Positions 24,477 to 32,874 of a DNA stretch of 64,000 bases are shown one piece after another (the first letter of the stretch is position 1; each line of letters opens with the position of its first letter). Source of the stretch: Miltoncostaea sp036826475 (lineage in GTDB: Bacteria; Actinomycetota; Thermoleophilia; Miltoncostaeales; Miltoncostaeaceae). The notes under the pieces are model-generated. The model saw only the letters and a list, made by a program, of their open reading frames with translations, searched no databases and was not told the origin of the DNA. Both the position numbers and the translations under genes were made by a program. Location of the stretch: contig DAISWG010000018.1 in the NCBI GenBank assembly GCA_036826475.1, positions 1 through 64,000 on the forward strand, in the 5' to 3' direction.

Positions 24477-25025
24477 ATGAGCACGACGCAGCAGATCACG
24501 GCGGTACCCGTCGGTACATGGGTGAGCGACCCGACGCACTCCTCGTTCGACTTCTCGGTGAAGCACATGGTCGTCGCGACGTTCCGCGGCGCGCTGCCGG
24601 AGTTCGAGGCGACACTGACGTCGCGCGAGGACGGCACGACCCACCTCCTCGGTATCGGCCGGCTGGCGAGCGTCACGACCCAGGACGAGAACCTCACCGG
24701 TCACCTGGCGTCGCCCGACTTCTTCGACGTCGAGCGGTACCCCGAGGTGCGGTACGAGTCGGACGAGGTCGCCCGCGACGGCGACCGGCTGACCGTGCGC
24801 GGCACGCTGACGCTGAAGGGCGTCACGAAGGAGCTTGAGCTCCACGGGACGATCGTCGGCCCCGTCGTCGGCCTCGGCGACGCCGAGGTGGTGGGCGTGG
24901 AGCTGGAGGGCGTGATCGACCGCACCGAGTTCGGCCTCAATTGGAACGCCCCGCTGCCGGGCGGCGGCTTCGCCGTCGGCAACGACGTCCGCCTGCGGAC
25001 GCAGCTCGAGCTGCGCCAGTCGTAG
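24477..25025 (+). CDS. YceI-family lipid-binding-like protein
   Basis: A 182-aa lipocalin-like beta barrel of the YceI family, which binds polyisoprenoid or similar lipids. Signatures: WVSDPTHSSFDFSVKHMVV, SPDFFDVERYPEVRY, LTVRGTLTLKGVTKEL and the terminal IDRTEFGLNW. Unlike E. coli YceI no signal peptide is seen, so the protein is probably cytoplasmic, as in many actinobacteria. ATG at 24477 with AAGGGGA 7 nt upstream; promoter at 24406-24434. The FMN reductase gene follows after 2 nt. Regulation by the divergent MarR suggests a stress or phenolic-compound response. Confidence 0.9.
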   Translation: MSTTQQITAVPVGTWVSDPTHSSFDFSVKHMVVATFRGALPEFEATLTSREDGTTHLLGIGRLASVTTQDENLTGHLASPDFFDVERYPEVRYESDEVARDGDRLTVRGTLTLKGVTKELELHGTIVGPVVGLGDAEVVGVELEGVIDRTEFGLNWNAPLPGGGFAVGNDVRLRTQLELRQS

Positions 25026-25027
25026 CG

Positions 25028-25582
25028 ATGGTCATCCTCGGGATCTCCGGGAGCCTGCGCGCCGACTCCCACAACGGCCGGCTGCTCGACGCCGCGGGGC
25101 GCGAGATGCCGGCGGGCGTCCGGTTCGAGGTCTGGGACGGCCTGCGCGACGTGCCGCCCTACGACGAGGACCTCGACACGCCGGAGCCGCCCGCGGAGGT
25201 CGCGCGCCTGCGCGAGGCCTTCGCGGCGGCCGACGCCATCCTCATCGCGACGCCGGAGTACAACAGCTCGATCCCGGGCTGCCTGAAGAACGCGATCGAC
25301 TGGGCGAGCCGGCCGCGGGCGGAGAGTCCGCTCCGGTTCAAGCCGGTCGCGGTGATGGGCGCCACCACCGGTTCGTTCGGTGCGGTGTGGGCGCAGGCGG
25401 AGCTGCGGAAGGTGCTCGGCTCGGCAGGCGCCCGGGTGGTGGACGGCGAGGTCGCCCTCGCCCACGCCCACGACGCGTTCGCGGAGGACGGCTCGCTGAA
25501 GGACGAGGGCCTCCGCCAGCAGCTCCACGAGCTGGTCCAGCTCCTCGCCCGGGAGGCGTCGCCGGAGCGGATCGCGGCATGA
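25028..25582 (+). CDS. NADPH-dependent FMN reductase / quinone reductase-like
   Basis: A 184-aa flavodoxin-fold oxidoreductase. GISGSLRADSHN binds the FMN phosphate, ATPEYNSSIPGCLKNAIDW is the family signature around the flavin, and MGATTGSFGA follows. Members reduce quinones, azo dyes or chromate with NAD(P)H. ATG at 25028, cotranscribed with yceI under the MarR-controlled promoter. The YceI plus FMN-reductase pair under MarR suggests a redox-stress unit; substrate unknown. Confidence 0.88.
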   Translation: MVILGISGSLRADSHNGRLLDAAGREMPAGVRFEVWDGLRDVPPYDEDLDTPEPPAEVARLREAFAAADAILIATPEYNSSIPGCLKNAIDWASRPRAESPLRFKPVAVMGATTGSFGAVWAQAELRKVLGSAGARVVDGEVALAHAHDAFAEDGSLKDEGLRQQLHELVQLLAREASPERIAA

Positions 25583-25710
25583 CGTGGCTGCTCGCGCCGC
25601 TGCTGGTCGGCGGCGCGAGCACGCTGGGCGCCCCGGGGGGACGCGCTCTCGGCGTCGCGGCCCCCGGGGGCGGACCCCCATGGAACCACCCGACCGTGAG
25701 GTGGACGTGA
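25579..25710 (+). CDS. Possible small peptide, 43 aa
   Basis: ATG overlaps the FMN-reductase stop (ATGA). The product begins with a short hydrophobic stretch (MTWLLAPLLVGGASTLG) and continues Gly/Pro-rich. Nothing beyond the overlap supports translation; it could be chance. Confidence 0.25.
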   Translation: MTWLLAPLLVGGASTLGAPGGRALGVAAPGGGPPWNHPTVRWT

Positions 25711-25728
25711 GATCCCCCTGAGGGGATC
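25711..25728. terminator. Hairpin between FMN-reductase unit and convergent exonuclease gene
   Basis: GATCCCC-CTGA-GGGGATC, perfect 7-bp stem, placed between two converging genes. Likely a bidirectional terminator. Confidence 0.5.
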
Positions 25729-25753
25729 CTCAACGCGCCGCCCGGTCAGCCCG

Positions 25754-26629
25754 TCACGAACCCCGTATCGCCGCCGCGCGTGCGGGCAGCTCGGGGGCGT
25801 CGAGCTCGGCGCAGACGTCTTCGAACCCGTCGCCCGGCCCCGTCCACTCGAGTGACGCCGGCCCGTCCTCCAGCACGCCGGCGGCGTCCTGCCGCAGCGT
25901 CGCGAGCACCTTGAACAGGGCCGCCGCCTCGCGGCCCTCCTCCAGCACCGCCGACAGCCGGGCGGCGCCGCGGACGGTGACATCCCATTCGCCCGGGTCG
26001 GCCGGGATCGCCTCGATCGCGCCCCAGCGCGCCAGCACCGCCGCGGCGCTCTTCGCGCCCCAGCCGGGCAACCCGGGGAAGCCGTCGGCGGAGTCGCCGA
26101 CCAGGGCGAGGTAGTCGGGGATCGAGCCAGGGGGGACGCCGAAGCGCTCGCGCACCCCGTCCTCGTCGCGGATGGCCGCGGCCCGGCGGTCCAGCTGCAC
26201 CACGCGCGTGCCCGCCACGCACTGGGCCAGGTCCTTGTCAGGGGTGCAGATCACGACGCGCTCCACCGCCGGGTCGGCGGCCGCGCGGGCGGCGGCGGTG
26301 GCCAGGGCGTCGTCGGCCTCCAGCTCGACCATGCCCCACACGGTGACGCCCATCGCCTCCAGCGCGCGCTCGACCACGGGGAACTGGTCCTTCAGCGCCG
26401 GCTCGATCCCGTCGCCGGTCTTGTACCCGGGCCAGAGGTCGTTGCGGAACGACTCGATGACGGTGTCGCACGCCACGCCGACGTGCGTCGCGCCCCCCTC
26501 CAGCAGGTCGCAGACCGATCGGAGGACGCCGCGCGTGGCGGCCGCCCTCGACGTCGCGGCGACCTCCGACGGCAGGCCCATATGGTGGCGGAACAGTTCG
26601 TAAGTGCCATCGATGAGATGTACCTGCAC
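25754..26629 (-). CDS. 5'-3' exonuclease (flap endonuclease-like, PIN/H3TH)
   Basis: A 291-aa protein like the N-terminal nuclease domain of DNA polymerase I as a stand-alone gene. MQVHLIDGTYELFRHH has the first metal Asp; GVACDTVIESFRNDLWPGYK is the arch region; VELEADDALATAAA and CTPDKDLAQCV carry further metal aspartates; ALVGDSADGFPGLPGWGAKSAA is the H3TH motif that grips duplex DNA. It should process 5' flaps or RNA primers. GTG start at 26629. Divergent from the ECHDC3-like gene across 89 bp. The C-terminal tail after about residue 250 is not conserved. Confidence 0.9.
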   Translation of the reverse strand: MQVHLIDGTYELFRHHMGLPSEVAATSRAAATRGVLRSVCDLLEGGATHVGVACDTVIESFRNDLWPGYKTGDGIEPALKDQFPVVERALEAMGVTVWGMVELEADDALATAAARAAADPAVERVVICTPDKDLAQCVAGTRVVQLDRRAAAIRDEDGVRERFGVPPGSIPDYLALVGDSADGFPGLPGWGAKSAAAVLARWGAIEAIPADPGEWDVTVRGAARLSAVLEEGREAAALFKVLATLRQDAAGVLEDGPASLEWTGPGDGFEDVCAELDAPELPARAAAIRGS

Positions 26630-26718
26630 CGCGGCATCATTACGGATCGTCGACGGACCGGGAACGTCGCGGTGCGGTGGGCGCTACGGTGGGCGACGAG
26701 GAGGTCGAGGGGGATCGG

Positions 26719-27653
26719 ATGAGCGACGCGAACCACGGGGACGGACGACCGGTGGCGATGCGCCGGGACGGCGCCGTCGCCACCGTGGTGCTGGACCGGC
26801 CCGCCCGCCGCAACGCGCTCTCGCTGGAGATGCTCGGCGCGCTCCACGACGCGCTGGCCGGCGCGGCGGCCGACCCGGAGGTGCGCGCGGTGGTGCTCGG
26901 CGCCGAGGGGCCGGTGTTCAGCTCGGGGCACGACCTGCGCGAGATCACCCAGGGCGACGAGGCCCTGCACCGGCAGGTGTTCGATGCGTGCTCCGAGGTG
27001 ATGCTGCTGATCCACCGGATGCCGCATCCGGTGGTCGCCCGCGTGCAGGGGCTGGCCACCGCGGCGGGCTGTCAGCTGGTGGCCGCCTGCGACCTGGCGG
27101 TGGCGTCGGAGGCCGCCCGCTTCGCCACCCCGGGCGTGCGCATCGGCCTGTTCTGCACCACGCCGATGGTGGAGGTCGCCCGGGCCGTGGGACGCACCCG
27201 GGCGATGGAGATGCTCCTGACCGGGGACCCCATCGACGCCGCCACCGCCCTGTCCTGGGGGCTGGTGAACCGGGTCGTCGAGCACGACCGCCTGGACGAG
27301 GCGGCCGCCGCCCTGGCGCGGCGGGGGGCATCGGCGAGCGGCCAGACGCTGGCGCTCGGCAAACCCGCCGGGGCGGGGAAACCGGACCCGCCCCCCGAGC
27401 CGGCCCACCCCCCCCCCCCCGCGGGGATGGTGNNNNNNNNNNGGGGGGGGGGGGGGCGGGGCGGCGCGGCCAGCGGCGGGCGCGGGGAAGGCCGGCGGGG
27501 GGGGAAACCCTGCCCCTGCCGCTCGAGCAGGCCTACCGCCACGCCTCCGAGGTGATGGTGCGCAACGCGGGCACCGCCGACGCCCGCGAGGGCATGTCGG
27601 CGTTCCTGGACAAGCGCGAGCCCGAGTGGTCGCACGGACGGCCGCCCGCGTGA
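26719..27653 (+). CDS. Enoyl-CoA hydratase/isomerase-family protein (ECHDC3-like), interrupted by a damaged assembly region
   Basis: Crotonase-fold protein. The oxyanion-hole motif SSGHDLREI and GLATAAGCQLVAACDLAVAS, then FATPGVRIGLFCTTPMVEVARAVG, match the ECHDC3 subgroup. Both glutamates used by true hydratases are absent (CQL instead of CEL; GVRIG instead of PEIxLG), so classic hydration is unlikely. ATG at 26719. After LALGK at about 27363 the sequence turns into G/C homopolymers around the N gap; the expected continuation LPLEQAYRHASEVMVRNAGTAD resumes near 27514 in another frame and ends at 27653. The gene is therefore probably intact (about 265 aa) but spoiled in this assembly. The stop overlaps the next start. 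Confidence 0.75.
27433..27442. other. Assembly gap (10 N) with unreliable flanks
   Basis: Ten Ns flanked by runs of C (27409-27420) and of 14 G (27443-27456). About 27365-27513 does not fit the gene it interrupts and is probably read error. Confidence 0.97.
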
Positions 27654-28939
27654 CCGCCCTGAGCTCCGCCTCCGCCCTGCGCGCCGTGATGGACGGCGTC
27701 CCCGCGGCGGTGGCAGTGGTCGATGGCGGCATGCTGGTGCGGGAGGCGAACGCCCGGTGGCGGGCCATCGGCCCGGCCGTCGGCCGCGACTGGCGGGAGG
27801 TGGTGCACCCCGCCGACCGCGACCTGGTGCCGAGCGGCCCGGGGGCGTCGGCCGAGGTGCGGGTGCGGATGCCCGACGGCGGGGTGCGCTGGTTCTCGCT
27901 GGCGGTCCGCGCCGCCGACGACGGCGGGGCGGTGGTGCTCACCGACATCGACGCCGGCCGGGCGGCCGAGGGGGAGCGTGCCGCGCTGCGGCGGATCGCG
28001 GACGGCATCTCCCGCGAGGACGACTCCGGGGCCCTGTTCGACCAGGTGGCCGAGGAGGCCGGCGTCCTGCTGTCGGCCGACGGCGCCGGCGTCGTGCGGT
28101 TCGACGACGAGGCGCGAACGGCCGTGATGCTGGGCCGGTGGGCGGTCGACCCGGCGCTCGCCGACGTGAGCCCCCAGGCGCTGCCGCTGGAGGGCCCCGG
28201 CGCCACCGCCCGCGTCTACGCCACCGGGCTGCCCGCCCGCGCCGTCTATCCCTCCGAGGCCCCGTTCCCGTGGCGCGCCGCCGTGGTCGTGCCCATCCGG
28301 GTGGGCGGTCTGCTCTGGGGCGCGCTCGGCGCGGTGAGCCTGGACGGGACGCGTCTGACCGAGGACGCCGAGCAGCGCCTGTCCCGCTTCGCCGAGCTGG
28401 TGGGGCTCGCCGTGGCGAACGCCGACGCGCGTGAGCGACTGATGCGGCAGGCGCGCACCGATCCGCTCACGGGCCTGCCGCACCACGGCACCTTCCACCG
28501 GCAGCTCGACGAGGAGATCGCGCGCGCGGCGCGCTTCGGAAGCGTCCTGAGCCTGGCGGTGATCGACATCGACCATTTCAAGACCGTCAACGACGCCCAC
28601 GGCCACGAGGTGGGCGACGCTACCCTGCGCGCCGTCGCCGCCCGGCTGTCGTCCCACGCGCGGGTGATCGACCTGGCGGCGCGGGTCGGCGGCGAGGAGT
28701 TCGGCTGGCTCATGCCCGGCACGCCCCTCCCCGGCGCCCGGGTGGCGGCGGAGCGGTTCCGGTCGGCGGTCGCCGGCGAGGGCTTCGGGCCGGTGGCGTC
28801 GCTCACCGTCTCCGTGGGCGTCGCGCAGCTCACCGACCTCGACCCGGACGGGTCGGCCCTGTTCCGCCGCGCCGACGCCGCGCTCTTCGCGGCGAAAGCG
28901 GCGGGCAGGGACCGCACGATGGCGGCCGAACCGGCGTAG
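27650..28939 (+). CDS. Diguanylate cyclase with PAS and GAF sensor domains
   Basis: A 429-aa soluble protein that should make cyclic di-GMP from two GTP. Residues about 10-100 are PAS-like (AVVDGGMLVREANARWR), 110-260 are GAF-like (ADGAGVVRFDDEAR, AAVVVPIRVGGLLWGAL), and 270-425 are a GGDEF domain: DPLTGLPHHGTFH, VIDIDHFKTVNDAHGHEVGD, and the active-site GGEEF (about residue 346). The RxxD product-inhibition site (RVID) sits five residues before GGEEF, so feedback by c-di-GMP is expected. No transmembrane segment. GTG start at 27650 overlaps the stop of the ECHDC3-like gene (GTGA). Confidence 0.9.
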   Translation: MTALSSASALRAVMDGVPAAVAVVDGGMLVREANARWRAIGPAVGRDWREVVHPADRDLVPSGPGASAEVRVRMPDGGVRWFSLAVRAADDGGAVVLTDIDAGRAAEGERAALRRIADGISREDDSGALFDQVAEEAGVLLSADGAGVVRFDDEARTAVMLGRWAVDPALADVSPQALPLEGPGATARVYATGLPARAVYPSEAPFPWRAAVVVPIRVGGLLWGALGAVSLDGTRLTEDAEQRLSRFAELVGLAVANADARERLMRQARTDPLTGLPHHGTFHRQLDEEIARAARFGSVLSLAVIDIDHFKTVNDAHGHEVGDATLRAVAARLSSHARVIDLAARVGGEEFGWLMPGTPLPGARVAAERFRSAVAGEGFGPVASLTVSVGVAQLTDLDPDGSALFRRADAALFAAKAAGRDRTMAAEPA

Positions 28940-28950
28940 CCTCCAGGGCG

Positions 28951-29622
28951 ATGGCCTCCTCCTCCAGGAGCGATCCGGCGGTCGGCTTCGAGGCGCTCCG
29001 CGACGACCTCGCCGAGCTCGCGACCGTGGTGCTCGCCCAGGTGGAGCGCGCCGTCGCGGGCTGGGAGGAGTCGGACCCCTCCGTCGCCGAGCTCGTCGCC
29101 GAGACCGACCGCGAGGTCGACCTGCGCAGCGCCGCCCTCGAGGAGCGGATCCTGGAGCTGCACCGCAACTGGAGCGCCTTCGCGGCCGACCTGCGGCTGC
29201 TCCACGTCGGCCTGATCGCGGCCGTCGCCCTGGAGCGCGTGGGGAACCTCGCCGTCCAGATCGCCCGGCTCGCCGGGTCGGTGCCGCCGCCGGAGGCCGA
29301 GATGTCCACCGTCCGCGGCCTGGTCGCGCGCATGGGCGAGCGGGCCGTGGATGCCCTGGCCGAGTCGGTGCAGGCGATCGCGCGCGGCGACCTGCGCGCG
29401 GGCGAGCGGGCGATGCGGGAGGCGCGTTCCGTGAGCCCGATGCTCGACGCCGTGCTGCGTGCCGTCACCGAGGCGGCGGGCAGCCCGGGGATGCGCGCGT
29501 GGTCGGCCGCCGCCGTGCTCGTGGCGCGCCACATCGAGCGGGTGGCCAACAACGCCGCCGAGCTGGGCGCCCGGGTGGCGTTCCTGGTGACGGGGGAGAT
29601 CGCGCCACTCGAGGACGGGTGA
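28951..29622 (+). CDS. PhoU-domain protein
   Basis: A 223-aa all-helical protein with two PhoU-like repeats: residues 10-100 (FEALRDDLAELATVVLAQVERAVAG, split) and 120-215 (VRGLVARMGERAVDALAESV and ARHIERVANNAAELGARVAFLVTGE). HIERVANN-type sequence is the family's metal-binding signature. PhoU proteins couple the Pst phosphate transporter to the PhoR kinase, but no pst genes are nearby. ATG at 28951, 11 nt after the diguanylate cyclase; the stop overlaps the next GTG. Confidence 0.88.
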   Translation: MASSSRSDPAVGFEALRDDLAELATVVLAQVERAVAGWEESDPSVAELVAETDREVDLRSAALEERILELHRNWSAFAADLRLLHVGLIAAVALERVGNLAVQIARLAGSVPPPEAEMSTVRGLVARMGERAVDALAESVQAIARGDLRAGERAMREARSVSPMLDAVLRAVTEAAGSPGMRAWSAAAVLVARHIERVANNAAELGARVAFLVTGEIAPLEDG

Positions 29623-30263
29623 GCGCGCGGCCGCTCCTCGCGGCGCACCGGATCGAGACGGCCGGGGAGGGCGCCGCCGCGCTCGCCGCCGGCGCCGATC
29701 TCCTGGAGATCGACGTCCATCTGCGGCGCCGCGCGCTCGAGGTGCGCCACCCGCGCCGCCACGGCCCGGTGCTGTGGGACCGGGAGGGCGTCCGGCGGGC
29801 CCGCGCCCCCTCCGCGGCGCTCGGCCCGCTGCTCGCCGCGCTCCCCGCCGGGGCGGAGCCCATGATCGACCTGAAGGGCGGCGCCGCCCGCCTGGCCGGG
29901 CAGGCGCTCACCGCTGTCCGGGCCGCCGGCCTGCCCCGCGCCACGTTCACGTCACGGCGCTGGCGGCTCCTCGACCGGCTGGCCGGGGCCGAGGGGGTCC
30001 GCCTGGCCTACTCGGCCGCGCGGCGGCGGGAGCTGGACCGCCTGCTCGGCCGGGCGCTGCCCGAGGGTGCGGCCGTCTGCGTGCGGTCCGACCTGCTGGA
30101 CGCCGCGGCGGTGGCGGCCCTGCGCCGCCGCGCGACGCTCGTGATGACGTGGGACGTCGCCGACCGCGCCCACGCGGAGCGCCTGGTCGCCCTGGGGGTG
30201 GGCGGGCTGGTGCTGGACGACGCGGCGCTGCTCGCGGCGCTCGCGGGCCCGCGGGCGGGCTGA
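29619..30263 (+). CDS. Glycerophosphodiester phosphodiesterase-like protein, short form
   Basis: A 214-aa TIM-barrel-like protein. AHRIET, LEIDVHL (ExD metal ligands) and MIDLKG follow the GDPD order, and VMTWDVADRAHAERLVALGV is the C-terminal barrel signature. The usual HRG is HRI and the family is normally 240-300 aa, so the metal site or lid may be altered. Expected reaction: glycerophosphodiester to glycerol-3-phosphate plus alcohol. GTG at 29619 overlaps the PhoU-like gene, which suggests a phosphate-linked role for the pair. Confidence 0.75.
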   Translation: MSARPLLAAHRIETAGEGAAALAAGADLLEIDVHLRRRALEVRHPRRHGPVLWDREGVRRARAPSAALGPLLAALPAGAEPMIDLKGGAARLAGQALTAVRAAGLPRATFTSRRWRLLDRLAGAEGVRLAYSAARRRELDRLLGRALPEGAAVCVRSDLLDAAAVAALRRRATLVMTWDVADRAHAERLVALGVGGLVLDDAALLAALAGPRAG

Positions 30264-30277
30264 CCGGCGGTCGCCCG

Positions 30278-30295
30278 GCCCCGGCGCGCCGGGGC
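30278..30295. terminator. 18-bp GC palindrome between convergent genes
   Basis: GCCCCGGCGCGCCGGGGC, perfect, located between the GDPD-like gene (plus) and the LPG-synthase-like gene (minus). Likely a shared terminator. Confidence 0.5.
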
Positions 30296-30302
30296 GGAGC
30301 AC

Positions 30303-31394
30303 TCAGGCCAGGGCGGTCGCCGGGGCGGTCCCGCCGGCGCGGCGCTCGAGCAGCATGGCGAGGAGCGCGCCGGCGATCGAAACGACCAGGGCGATCGCCT
30401 GGACGCCGAGGCTGAACGCCAGGACGGGGGCGGCCGTCAGGCCGTACGTCGTCACGAGCACCGGCACCACCGCGGCCTCGCGCACCCCGGCGCCGCCGGG
30501 GGAGATGGCGAGGTAGCCGCTGACGATCATCAGGCCGAACACCAGTGGCGCCGCCGCGGCCGGCAGGCCGAACGCGGCGAGCAGGGCGGCCAGGGAGAGG
30601 ATGCGCAGCCCGATCGCGCAGAGCTGGAGGCCGCCGGCGACCACCATCGAACGGCGGCAGGCGAGCAGGCCGGCACCGCGGCCGAACGTGTCGAGCAGCC
30701 CCCGGGCCCGGCGCGGCACCAGCACCGCCAGGCGCGAGCCGCCGAACCGCCACAGAACGACCACCGAGATGATCAGGCCGGCGAGCATCAGGCCGGCCGC
30801 CCAGCGGATGGGGGTGAAGCCGGAGGGCAGCGGGGCGACCGTGGTGGCGGCCGCGACGACCGCGAAGGTCACCACGCCGTCGATGATCTTGAAGGCGCTC
30901 ATGCTCCCGGCGATCCGCATGCCGCCGCCGTCGGCGGCGGGGTGGCGGCGGACGGCCGCGTAGCGGACCGCCTCGCCCAGGTGGGCCGGCAGCAGCTCGC
31001 AGGCGCCGCGGCCGACCAGGTGGGCGCGGATCACGTGACCACGGTCGATCGCGGCGAGCCCGCCGGCGTCGAGGCCGACCTTCCACACCAGCGCGGACAT
31101 CACCTGGGTCGCCGCGTAGGCCGCGCAGGCGGCGGCGATCCACGGCCAGCTGACCCCGGTGAAGCTGTCGCGCAGGCGCGACGGGTCGGCGGCGTTCATG
31201 ACGCCCCACGCGGTCAGGCCCAGCACGACGATCGCGACGGCCGCGATGAGCGGGCGCCGGATGCGGGGGTCGGCCAGCCGCGCGAGGCACGCGCGTGGCA
31301 GGACCGTCGTCGGGGGGGATGCGGTCAAATCGTCGGCCACGGGACTCGGGTGGTGTATCGGCAGGACGTCGTCCGACCCGAGGCCCGCAGGCAT
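30303..31394 (-). CDS. Lysylphosphatidylglycerol synthase-like integral membrane protein (UPF0104/AglD2 type)
   Basis: A 363-aa protein with about eight membrane helices, matching the transmembrane flippase-like module PF03706. Conserved features: RAHLVGRGACELLPAHLGEAVRY in the first loop, FKIIDGVVTFAVV, and GYLAISPGGAGVREAAVVPVLV, the characteristic PGGxGxxE segment. There is no catalytic aminoacyltransferase domain, so a lipid-transport or lipid-modifying partner role is more likely. ATG at 31394; a TTG 27 nt upstream is possible. Divergent from the TetR gene across 142 bp. Confidence 0.85.
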   Translation of the reverse strand: MPAGLGSDDVLPIHHPSPVADDLTASPPTTVLPRACLARLADPRIRRPLIAAVAIVVLGLTAWGVMNAADPSRLRDSFTGVSWPWIAAACAAYAATQVMSALVWKVGLDAGGLAAIDRGHVIRAHLVGRGACELLPAHLGEAVRYAAVRRHPAADGGGMRIAGSMSAFKIIDGVVTFAVVAAATTVAPLPSGFTPIRWAAGLMLAGLIISVVVLWRFGGSRLAVLVPRRARGLLDTFGRGAGLLACRRSMVVAGGLQLCAIGLRILSLAALLAAFGLPAAAAPLVFGLMIVSGYLAISPGGAGVREAAVVPVLVTTYGLTAAPVLAFSLGVQAIALVVSIAGALLAMLLERRAGGTAPATALA

Positions 31395-31455
31395 GGAAGG
31401 CGAGAAACGCCCCTCGGGCAAGTACGACCGTCACCCCTCCCGGCCCGATTGGGGG

Positions 31456-31487
31456 TTGCGCGTCCCGGGCTCCTCTTACTAAATAAG
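31456..31487 (+). promoter_or_regulatory. Promoter of the tetR-type gene with overlapping imperfect palindrome
   Basis: TTGCGC (31456-31461), 18-bp spacer, TAAATA (31480-31485). The AT-rich imperfect palindrome CTTACTAAATAAG (31475-31487) overlaps the -10 box in otherwise very GC-rich DNA, a likely operator for the adjacent TetR protein. Confidence 0.5.
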
Positions 31488-31536
31488 GGCATGATGGGGA
31501 TGCGTATCGTCGCCGGGATCGAAAGAAGAGGAACGC

Positions 31537-32175
31537 GTGAGTCAGGAGCAGCGACAGCAGGACGGCGGGGAGCCGCCGAAGCGCAAGCGGGGCCGTCCGC
31601 GGGACCCCGGTGCGAACCGGCGGATCCTCGACGCCGCGCGCGCGGTCGCGGGTGAGCTCGGCGTCCACGGCGCCTCCATGTCGGCGATCGCGGACCGCTC
31701 CGGCGTCGGCAAGCCCACGATCTACCTGCGGTGGGCGAACCGCCGCGAGGTCATCGTCGCCGCCATCGCCGACCTGCGCGCCGACGTCCCCCAGGTGGAG
31801 GGGCAGAACGTCCAGGAGGAGCTGACGCACGCCCTCCAGGACGATCGCACGCTCCTGGTGTCCGGGCCCGAGTCGCGCTTCCTCCGGTCGGCGCTCTTCG
31901 AGAGCGCCGAGGACGTCGAGATCGCCCGCGAGCTCTCCGACAGCATCCTCGGTCCGCGCCGGCAACGCATCGTGGAGATCCTCGAGCGCGGCATCGACGA
32001 CGGCGAGCTGCGGTCGGACATCGACGCCGGCGCGGTGGCCGACCTCCTGATCGCGCCGCTCGTGCGCGGCATGGTGCTGGGCGAGGAGGGCGTGAGCCCC
32101 GACGCCGTCCAGCAGCACACCGCGCTCGTCGCGGGCGGCATCGCCGCCTACGCGGAGGCGTCCGGGGCGGGATAG
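31537..32175 (+). CDS. TetR-family transcriptional regulator
   Basis: A 212-aa regulator. After a basic N-terminal tail (KRKRGRPRDPG), the HTH reads RILDAARAVAGELGVHGASMSAIADRSGVGKPTIYLRWANRREV in overlapping parts (residues about 28-72). The C-terminal ligand domain resembles TetR_C families with LGPRRQRIVEILERGIDDGELR. GTG at 31537 preceded by AGAGGA. The divergent LPG-synthase-like membrane protein is a plausible target. Its last 28 nt overlap the convergent membrane protein gene. Confidence 0.9.
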   Translation: MSQEQRQQDGGEPPKRKRGRPRDPGANRRILDAARAVAGELGVHGASMSAIADRSGVGKPTIYLRWANRREVIVAAIADLRADVPQVEGQNVQEELTHALQDDRTLLVSGPESRFLRSALFESAEDVEIARELSDSILGPRRQRIVEILERGIDDGELRSDIDAGAVADLLIAPLVRGMVLGEEGVSPDAVQQHTALVAGGIAAYAEASGAG

Positions 32176-32810
32176 GCGGCGGGGCGGCCCGCCGCGGCGG
32201 GGGCGCGCCCCAGCAGGGCCCGGGCCAGGAGCACCAGCCCGGGGATCTGCGCCAGGTGGTAGAGCGAGACGGGATCGAGCCCCACGGTCTCCGTCCATTC
32301 GGCCGGCATCGCGCGGAAGGCCGCCGCCGCCCCGCTGGCCAGCAGGGCGACGCACACCTGGCGCGCCAGCGGCATGCCGCGCGCCGCGGCCCCGAACCAG
32401 AGCGCGAGGATGGCGAGCATGGTGATCCCCTCGCAGAGGAGGATCGCGCCGACCCCGGCGTTGCCGCTGAGGGCCACGATCGCGTAGGCGACCAGGCTCG
32501 CCGAGCGCAGCACCCAGAAGACGCGCCCGCGACCGGGTCCGAGCACCTCGATGACCGTCGCCGCGAGCAGGTACGAGATCGCGATGACGACCATCCCGCT
32601 GATGACCGCCCAGCTCGGGCCGGCCCACGTCTCGGAGCAGGTCACCCAGCCGTGGTGGACGAACCCGGCCACGGCGGCGCAGCCCGACCACCAGTAGGTG
32701 AGGCGCCAGTAGCGGTGGATGTCCGGCCGGCTACGGAGGGCCCAGCCCAGGCCGAGGGTGACGAGGCCGAGGACCAGGTCGGTGAGGGCTGGCGCGGGCT
32801 CGCAGAGCAC
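32148..32810 (-). CDS. Seven-helix membrane protein of unknown function
   Basis: A 220-aa membrane protein with about seven helices, the first at residues 8-25 (LTDLVLGLVTLGLGWAL). Conserved-looking polar residues sit in the helices (WWSGCAAVAGFVHHG, FVHHGW with two His; a Trp- and His-rich second helix). It resembles uncharacterised actinobacterial DUF6962-type proteins; I cannot assign a role. GTG at 32810; overlaps the convergent TetR gene end. Confidence 0.65.
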   Translation of the reverse strand: MLCEPAPALTDLVLGLVTLGLGWALRSRPDIHRYWRLTYWWSGCAAVAGFVHHGWVTCSETWAGPSWAVISGMVVIAISYLLAATVIEVLGPGRGRVFWVLRSASLVAYAIVALSGNAGVGAILLCEGITMLAILALWFGAAARGMPLARQVCVALLASGAAAAFRAMPAEWTETVGLDPVSLYHLAQIPGLVLLARALLGRAPAAAGRPAAYPAPDASA

Positions 32811-32838
32811 CCCCCGACGGTAGCCACGGGCCGGCGGG

Positions 32839-32871
32839 TGGACACAACATATGTATTTGACCTATAGTGTC
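32839..32871 (+). promoter_or_regulatory. Promoter for a leaderless padR gene, with inverted repeat
   Basis: TGGACA (32839-32844), 18-bp spacer, TATAGT (32863-32868). The ATG of the PadR gene begins 6 nt after the -10 box, so transcription probably starts at the A of ATG. Inverted arms GACAC (32841-32845) and GTGTC (32867-32871) frame both boxes, and ACATATGT (32847-32854) lies between: a likely PadR operator. Confidence 0.6.
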
Positions 32872-32874
32872 GGC

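Noticed and set aside
32857..32868. TTGACC followed by TATAGT as a -35/-10 pair
   Set aside because: The two boxes are adjacent; the proper -35 for TATAGT is TGGACA 18 bp upstream.
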